Assembly: GCF_019443505.1 (NCBI RefSeq)
Contig: NZ_CP080377.1
Span: forward strand, 1,302,001-1,366,000
Direction: 5' to 3'
DNA: 64,000 nucleotides
Origin: Janthinobacterium sp. PAMC25594
GTDB taxonomy: Bacteria; Pseudomonadota; Gammaproteobacteria; Burkholderiales; Burkholderiaceae_D
Part shown: positions 59,976 to 64,000 of the stretch, piece by piece
Numbering within the stretch: position 1 is the stretch's first letter
How the letters are laid out: each line of letters begins with the position of its first letter
The notes under the pieces: generated by a model
The model's input: only the letters and a program-made list of their open reading frames with translations
What the model was told of the DNA's origin: nothing
Database searches by the model: none
Program-made: the position numbers and the translations under genes

Positions 59976-61859
59976 TCAGGCTGGTGCCGTCACGTTTGGC
60001 GAGATGCCGCCCGTGCCGCTGTCACCGCCCGCATTGCGGCGTGGCGGAATGACTTTCGGTGGCCGCGGCTCCAGGCCGGCCATGATGTCATTGATTTGCT
60101 CTGCATCAATGGTTTCCCATTCCAGCAAGGCCTTGGTCATCATTTCGACCTTGTCGCGGTTGCTTTCCAGCAAAGTACGCGCCAAAGCATATTGCTTGTC
60201 GAGAATGTTGCGGATTTCAGCATCGACCTTTTGCTGCGTCGCTTCCGAGATCGTCTTGGTGGCGCCACCGAAGAAACCTTCGTTTTCGCTGTCTTCGTAG
60301 ACCATCACGCCCATGCTGTCGGACATGCCGAAGCGGGTCACCATGGAACGGGCCAGCTTGGTGGCACGCGAAAAGTCATTCGACGCGCCCGTGGACATCT
60401 GTCCCACGAAAATCTCTTCGGCGATGCGGCCACCGAACAGGATGGAAATTTCTTCCAGCATCTTGTCCTTGTAGGCGGACAAGTTATCGTGTTCCGGCAA
60501 CTGCCAGGTCAGGCCCAGGGCCCAGCCGCGCGGCATGATCGTCACTTTGTGCACGGGATCGGCTTTTGGCAACAGCTTGGCCACCACCGCATGACCGGAC
60601 TCATGGTAAGCCGTATTGCGACGCTCTTCCTCGCGGATGATCATCGATTTACGCTCAGGACCCATGTAGATCTTGTCTTTCGCGTCTTCGAAGTCAGCCA
60701 TTTCCACCAGGCGCTTGCTGCGGCGGGCGGCGAACAGGGCTGCCTCGTTGACCAGGTTGGCCAGGTCCGCGCCCGAGAAGCCGGGGGTGCCGCGGGCCAG
60801 GATATCGGCTTTCACGTCGGTACTGATAGGTACTTTACGCATGTGCACGTTCAAGATCTGCTCACGGCCGCGGATATCGGGCAAGCCGACGGAAACCTGG
60901 CGGTCGAAACGACCCGGACGCAACAGCGCTTTATCGAGCACGTCGGCGCGGTTGGTGGCGGCCACGACGATGACGCCGGAGTTCGCTTCAAAACCGTCCA
61001 TCTCGACCAGCAACTGGTTCAAGGTCTGTTCGCGCTCGTCATTGCCGCCGCCCATGCCGGCGCCGCGGTGACGACCGACAGCGTCGATCTCATCGATGAA
61101 GATGATGCATGGCGAATGCTTTTTCGCGTTTTCGAACATGTCGCGCACGCGGGAAGCACCCACGCCGACGAACATTTCCACGAAGTCGGAACCGGAAATC
61201 GAGAAGAACGGCACCTTGGCTTCGCCGGCGATGGCGCGCGCCAGCAGGGTTTTACCCGTGCCCGGAGGACCGACCATCAGCACGCCGCGGGGAATGCGGC
61301 CGCCCAGTTTCTGGAATTTGCTCGGGTCCTTGAGGAAGTCGACCACTTCGTTGACTTCTTCTTTCGCTTCGTCGCAACCGGCGACATCGGCGAAGGTGAC
61401 GGTATTGCTGGCTTCATCCATCATGCGCGCCTTCGACTTGCCGAACGAGAATGCCCCGCCCTTGCCGCCGCCTTGCATCTGACGCATGAAGAAGACCCAG
61501 ACGCCGATCAACAGCAGCATGGGGAACCAGGATACAAAAATAGTTTGCAGGAAAGACGCTTCCTCTGGCGGGCGCACATCGAAGTGCACGCCATTGTCGC
61601 GCAGATCGCCGATCAGGCCCTTGTCGAGGCTGGTGGCGGTGGTACGCACCTTGGTGTCGTCCATCAGCTTGGCGGTGATCGACGAACCTTCGATCACGAC
61701 ATCCTTGACACGCTTGGCTTTGACTTCATCCAGCAAATCGGAATAAGCGATGGCCTTGCTGCCGCCTGTGGCGCCATGACTGTCGAATTGCTTGAACAGC
61801 ATGAACAACAGCAGCAATACGACTACCCAGATGGCAGATTTGGAAAACATGTTATTCAC
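59976..61859 (-). CDS. ftsH: ATP-dependent zinc metalloprotease
   Basis: A 627-residue membrane-anchored AAA+ protease. Two transmembrane segments (about residues 8-22 and 108-124) flank a periplasmic region. The AAA domain has Walker A GPPGTGKT near 199, Walker B IIFIDEID and the second-region-of-homology RPGRFDR. The zinc site HESGH is near residue 422. It degrades misfolded membrane proteins and regulators. The start is a GTG at 61859 with AAGGAG upstream. It follows rlmE on the same strand with a 203-base gap. Heat-shock control is typical but no sigma-32 site was established. Confidence 0.97.
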   Translation of the reverse strand: MNNMFSKSAIWVVVLLLLFMLFKQFDSHGATGGSKAIAYSDLLDEVKAKRVKDVVIEGSSITAKLMDDTKVRTTATSLDKGLIGDLRDNGVHFDVRPPEEASFLQTIFVSWFPMLLLIGVWVFFMRQMQGGGKGGAFSFGKSKARMMDEASNTVTFADVAGCDEAKEEVNEVVDFLKDPSKFQKLGGRIPRGVLMVGPPGTGKTLLARAIAGEAKVPFFSISGSDFVEMFVGVGASRVRDMFENAKKHSPCIIFIDEIDAVGRHRGAGMGGGNDEREQTLNQLLVEMDGFEANSGVIVVAATNRADVLDKALLRPGRFDRQVSVGLPDIRGREQILNVHMRKVPISTDVKADILARGTPGFSGADLANLVNEAALFAARRSKRLVEMADFEDAKDKIYMGPERKSMIIREEERRNTAYHESGHAVVAKLLPKADPVHKVTIMPRGWALGLTWQLPEHDNLSAYKDKMLEEISILFGGRIAEEIFVGQMSTGASNDFSRATKLARSMVTRFGMSDSMGVMVYEDSENEGFFGGATKTISEATQQKVDAEIRNILDKQYALARTLLESNRDKVEMMTKALLEWETIDAEQINDIMAGLEPRPPKVIPPRRNAGGDSGTGGISPNVTAPA

Positions 61860-62062
61860 GAAGACTCCTTGGATGCAGTGCGCATCTCTTTACCAATAGC
61901 TAGAAACACGATTTTACTCGCAATAAGCGGGCCGTGCCAAAGCCCGCCGATCCGTGCGCGCGAAAAAACCGCGCTCACGCAAAAAAAATGCAGTATAAAC
62001 AATTTAGGCTTTTATGCCATCAGACGCTACTGCACTTCTCGTTCCCATGTGCGGATTCCTGC

Positions 62063-62746
62063 TTAAATATCAAGGGCGGAATCATCTTCTTGCACGGCAT
62101 TTTTCAGCGGATTCTTGAGACCACGCCCCATCAGGAAGATTTCCGACGATTTATCGCGGCTGGCCTTGGGCTTTTTCTGCACCACGACCTTGAATTCAGC
62201 GCGGAATTTCTCCACGATCTGGCTGAAACCCATGTCTTTGAAACATTTCACCAGCAAGACGCCCGATGGCTTCAAATGCAATTGCGAGAATTCGATGGCC
62301 AGGTCGATCAGATGTTCCATGCGCGCGGCGTCCGCCGTGGCAATGCCCGACAGATTCGGCGCCATGTCCGACAGGACCACGTCAACCTTGCGTCCTTGCA
62401 ACACCACTTCCAGCTGGCGCAGCACGCGCGCTTCGCGGAAGTCGCCCTGGATGAAGTGAAAATCGGCGATCGGCTCCATTTCCAGCATGTCCAGGCCAAT
62501 CAGGGTACCATTGACCCCGCCGCCGTCCTTGCCGGCCAGCTTGCGCCGCAGATACTGGGCCCAGCTGCCAGGAGTGCAACCAAGGTCGACAATTACCTGT
62601 CCATGCTTGATCAGTTTTTCGTCTTCATCGATTTCTTTGAGCTTGTATGCTGCCCGGGCGCGGTAGCCCTCTTTTTGCGCCAACTTCACATAAGGATCAT
62701 TTATGTGGTCGTGCAACCAGTTTTTGTTTAATTTCTTCTTTGCCAT
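62063..62746 (-). CDS. rlmE: 23S rRNA (uridine(2552)-2'-O)-methyltransferase
   Basis: A 227-residue Rossmann methyltransferase. The SAM-binding motif [14 protein letters not shown] is at about residues 53-66; the catalytic K-D-K-E tetrad is represented by Asp in [12 protein letters not shown] and Lys in [10 protein letters not shown]. It methylates U2552 in helix 92 during late 50S assembly. The start at 62746 is divergent from yhbY with 42 bases between. It is part of the rlmE-ftsH order that is conserved in many proteobacteria. Confidence 0.96.
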   Translation of the reverse strand: MAKKKLNKNWLHDHINDPYVKLAQKEGYRARAAYKLKEIDEDEKLIKHGQVIVDLGCTPGSWAQYLRRKLAGKDGGGVNGTLIGLDMLEMEPIADFHFIQGDFREARVLRQLEVVLQGRKVDVVLSDMAPNLSGIATADAARMEHLIDLAIEFSQLHLKPSGVLLVKCFKDMGFSQIVEKFRAEFKVVVQKKPKASRDKSSEIFLMGRGLKNPLKNAVQEDDSALDI

Positions 62747-62788
62747 TCGCGTAGAATACTGCTTTTAAGGGAATTACTAAATATTATT

Positions 62789-63259
62789 ATGCTAAAACTT
62801 ACACCCGTAGAGCGCAGCGCACTGCGCGCCGAAGCACACGCGCTGAAGCCTATCGTCATCATTGGCGAAGCGGGCTTGACACCTGCTGTACTCAAAGAGA
62901 TCGACCTTGGCCTGGATTCGCACGGTCTGATTAAAGTCCGCGTGTTCGGCGACGACCGCGAAGCCCGCGTCGGAATGTACGATACGATTTGCGGCAATCT
63001 CGGCGCCGCCCCGGTACAACATATTGGCAAACTGCTGGTAATCTACCGTCCGAAAAAAGAAGTGGTTAAGGAGAAGGTCAGCGCCGGCAAAGGCATGCGC
63101 GAAGTGACCATCGTCAAGGCCAGCGCCAGCGGCACCAAGCGCCCCAGCGTGACGAAAGTCATGATCAAGGGCAATGAGCGCGTTACCGAAGGCGGTTCCA
63201 TCAAGCGTGCCAAGCCACGTCAGAAAAGCGCCAAGAAAAGCGCACTGGGCAGCAAGTAA
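62789..63259 (+). CDS. yhbY: YhbY-type CRM domain RNA-binding protein
   Basis: A 156-residue protein with an N-terminal CRM domain (residues 1-95): LTPVERSALRAEAHALKPIV, then the GxxG loop IGEAGLTPAV. YhbY binds pre-50S particles. The C-terminal 60 residues are a basic, low-complexity tail (KKEVVKEKV, then SIKRAKPRQKSAKKS) that is longer than in E. coli YhbY (97 residues). The start ATG at 62789 has an AAGGGAA that is rather far upstream. It is divergent from rlmE, and both act on large-subunit RNA. Confidence 0.94.
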   Translation: MLKLTPVERSALRAEAHALKPIVIIGEAGLTPAVLKEIDLGLDSHGLIKVRVFGDDREARVGMYDTICGNLGAAPVQHIGKLLVIYRPKKEVVKEKVSAGKGMREVTIVKASASGTKRPSVTKVMIKGNERVTEGGSIKRAKPRQKSAKKSALGSK

Positions 63260-63304
63260 GCCTGTTCACCCGGCAACCGCAAGGCTGCCGGGCTTGAAAC
63301 AAGA

Positions 63305-63340
63305 AGCGGAGCACGGGATATCCCCTGCTCCGCTTTTTTA
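63305..63340 (+). terminator. Rho-independent terminator after yhbY
   Basis: AGCGGAGCA (63305-63313) pairs with TGCTCCGCT (63326-63334) around a 12-base loop, followed by TTTTTT. A second hairpin CCCGGCA/TGCCGGG lies just after the stop, so the pair ends yhbY transcription. Confidence 0.9.
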
Positions 63341-63358
63341 TTGCCGCTGCGGCATTTC

Positions 63359-63442
63359 TCGGATTACGCGTGGCCTGCGGCCTCGCTAATCCGACCTACG
63401 TGTTGCCATGTAGGTCGGATTAGCGCACAGCGCGTAATCCGA
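63359..63442. repeat. Composite palindromic element with CGGATTA arms
   Basis: Outer arms TCGGATTACGCG (63359-63370) and CGCGTAATCCGA (63431-63442) are exact complements. Inner arms CGCTAATCCGACCTAC and GTAGGTCGGATTAGCG (63384-63399 and 63410-63425) are also exact complements, with a short central loop. It sits between the convergent yhbY and DUF4149 genes. Similar TAATCCGAC elements are widespread in bacterial intergenic regions. Confidence 0.85.
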
Positions 63443-63457
63443 CAACACCACAGACGA

Positions 63458-63901
63458 TTACTGCTGTTTCCAGATCAATACGCCCGCCAGCAAGCTCTGC
63501 ACGGCAAAGATCAGGGTCGACACGCCATGCAGCATACCGAAGCGGCTGCGCATGGCCTCGTCCATGATGCCCGAAGGCGCTTGCGCCTTGAGCTCGGCCA
63601 TCAGCGGCGAAATGCCGAAGTGGCTGAGCAGCGCGCACACCAGCATGGACAGCACCAGCGCCCCCAGCAGGCGGCGGCGCTTGAGCTCCAGCGCGCCAGC
63701 GCCCCACTGCAGCAAGGCCAGCAGAATCAGCGCGCAGGCGATCGACAGCCAGGCCTCGGCGCGGAACATGCTGCCGGCGATATTGCCCACCAGCACACGG
63801 TCGCTCAAGGTACCGAACAAGGTGGGCGCCACGATGAAGCCGATGGTCCACAGGCTGCCGGCCCACAGGGTGGCAACGAGGAAGCGCACGCGGGCGAGCA
63901 T
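63458..63901 (-). CDS. DUF4149 family membrane protein
   Basis: A 147-residue inner-membrane protein with four hydrophobic segments (around residues 8-26, 50-70, 80-97 and 122-142). The segment VRFLVATLWAGSLWTIGF and the APTLF motif after it are the DUF4149 (TMEM205-like) landmarks. The function is unknown. Its ATG overlaps the greA stop by one base (TGATG), so it is translationally coupled to greA. This position next to greA is shared by many betaproteobacteria. Confidence 0.92.
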   Translation of the reverse strand: MLARVRFLVATLWAGSLWTIGFIVAPTLFGTLSDRVLVGNIAGSMFRAEAWLSIACALILLALLQWGAGALELKRRRLLGALVLSMLVCALLSHFGISPLMAELKAQAPSGIMDEAMRSRFGMLHGVSTLIFAVQSLLAGVLIWKQQ

Positions 63902-64000
63902 CAGATGTACTGTACTTCCAGGATTTCGTATTCGCGCGGGCCGGACGGCGCCTGCACTTCCACCACGTCGCCGGCGTACTTGCCGATCAGCGCGCGGGCG
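63901..64000 (-). CDS. greA: Transcription elongation factor GreA, C-terminal end
   Basis: The last 32 residues of GreA are visible, reading [17 protein letters not shown] and ending EILEVQYI before a TGA at 63901-63903. This is the characteristic end of the FKBP-like C-terminal domain. GreA stimulates RNA polymerase to cleave backtracked transcripts. The N-terminal coiled-coil lies outside the window. It overlaps the DUF4149 start by one base. Confidence 0.92.
   Translation of the reverse strand, partial: ARALIGKYAGDVVEVQAPSGPREYEILEVQYI

Noticed and set aside
1..64000. CRISPR arrays, insertion sequences, integrases or phage genes
   Set aside because: No regularly spaced direct repeats, transposase or phage motifs were found. 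The window reads as stable chromosome.

Overview
This 64 kb window looks like a chromosomal segment of an Oxalobacteraceae betaproteobacterium, most probably Janthinobacterium or a close relative. The signs are high GC with strong third-position GC, a subclass B3 metallo-beta-lactamase of the kind known from Janthinobacterium lividum (THIN-B), a PEP-CTERM protein, and the housekeeping block greA / DUF4149 / yhbY / rlmE / ftsH / folP / glmM. I saw no phage, insertion sequence, integrase, CRISPR array or rRNA. This placement rests on family recognition and was not checked by any search.

Layout. 1-10.6 kb: a compact minus-strand operon DUF4132 - MoxR ATPase - DUF5682 - VWA - SWIM, the same set as the poorly understood yehI-yehL-yehM-yehP-yehQ genes of E. 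coli. 10.8-16.2 kb: valine degradation (mmsA, mmsB), a periplasmic amino-acid-type binding protein, a divergent LysR regulator and an isochorismatase-like hydrolase. 16.3-20.8 kb: a large unrecognised protein with transthyretin-like modules, a LysR/quinone oxidoreductase pair and a small TPR protein. 20.8-24 kb: a beta-lactam response module made of BlaI, an M56 metallopeptidase fused to a PBP7-like D,D-peptidase domain, and a B3 metallo-beta-lactamase. 24-31.5 kb: an LRR-like protein, DUF3422, a TetR/Bcr-type efflux pair, a copper-handling trio (DUF2946, SCO, PCuAC) and AraC-like and Crp/Fnr regulators. 31.6-36.7 kb: acyl-CoA synthetase, DHA2 efflux pump, RNase T2 and ilvE.

36.7-44.1 kb is iron-flavoured: paired Fur-like sites precede a PepSY/flavodoxin/FNR reductase gene broken by an in-frame amber codon, and a good Fur box precedes a TonB siderophore receptor. 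44.1-48.6 kb holds a nucleotidyltransferase, ogt, DUF1294, small proteins and a chemoreceptor gene broken by a one-base frameshift. 48.9-56.1 kb is a complete cydDCABX operon for cytochrome bd oxidase, with a divergent GbsR-family regulator and overlapping promoter and dyad sites. 56.3-64 kb ends with a PEP-CTERM protein, a small membrane protein, tRNA-Arg(TCT), tRNA-Pro(TGG) and the housekeeping block.

The two most interesting units are the BlaI / M56-D,D-peptidase / B3 lactamase module, with a 14-bp-phased triple TCTAGA operator candidate, and the MoxR-VWA-SWIM-DUF4132-DUF5682 operon. Two gene disruptions (amber stop near 38229, frameshift near 47503) deserve direct confirmation.
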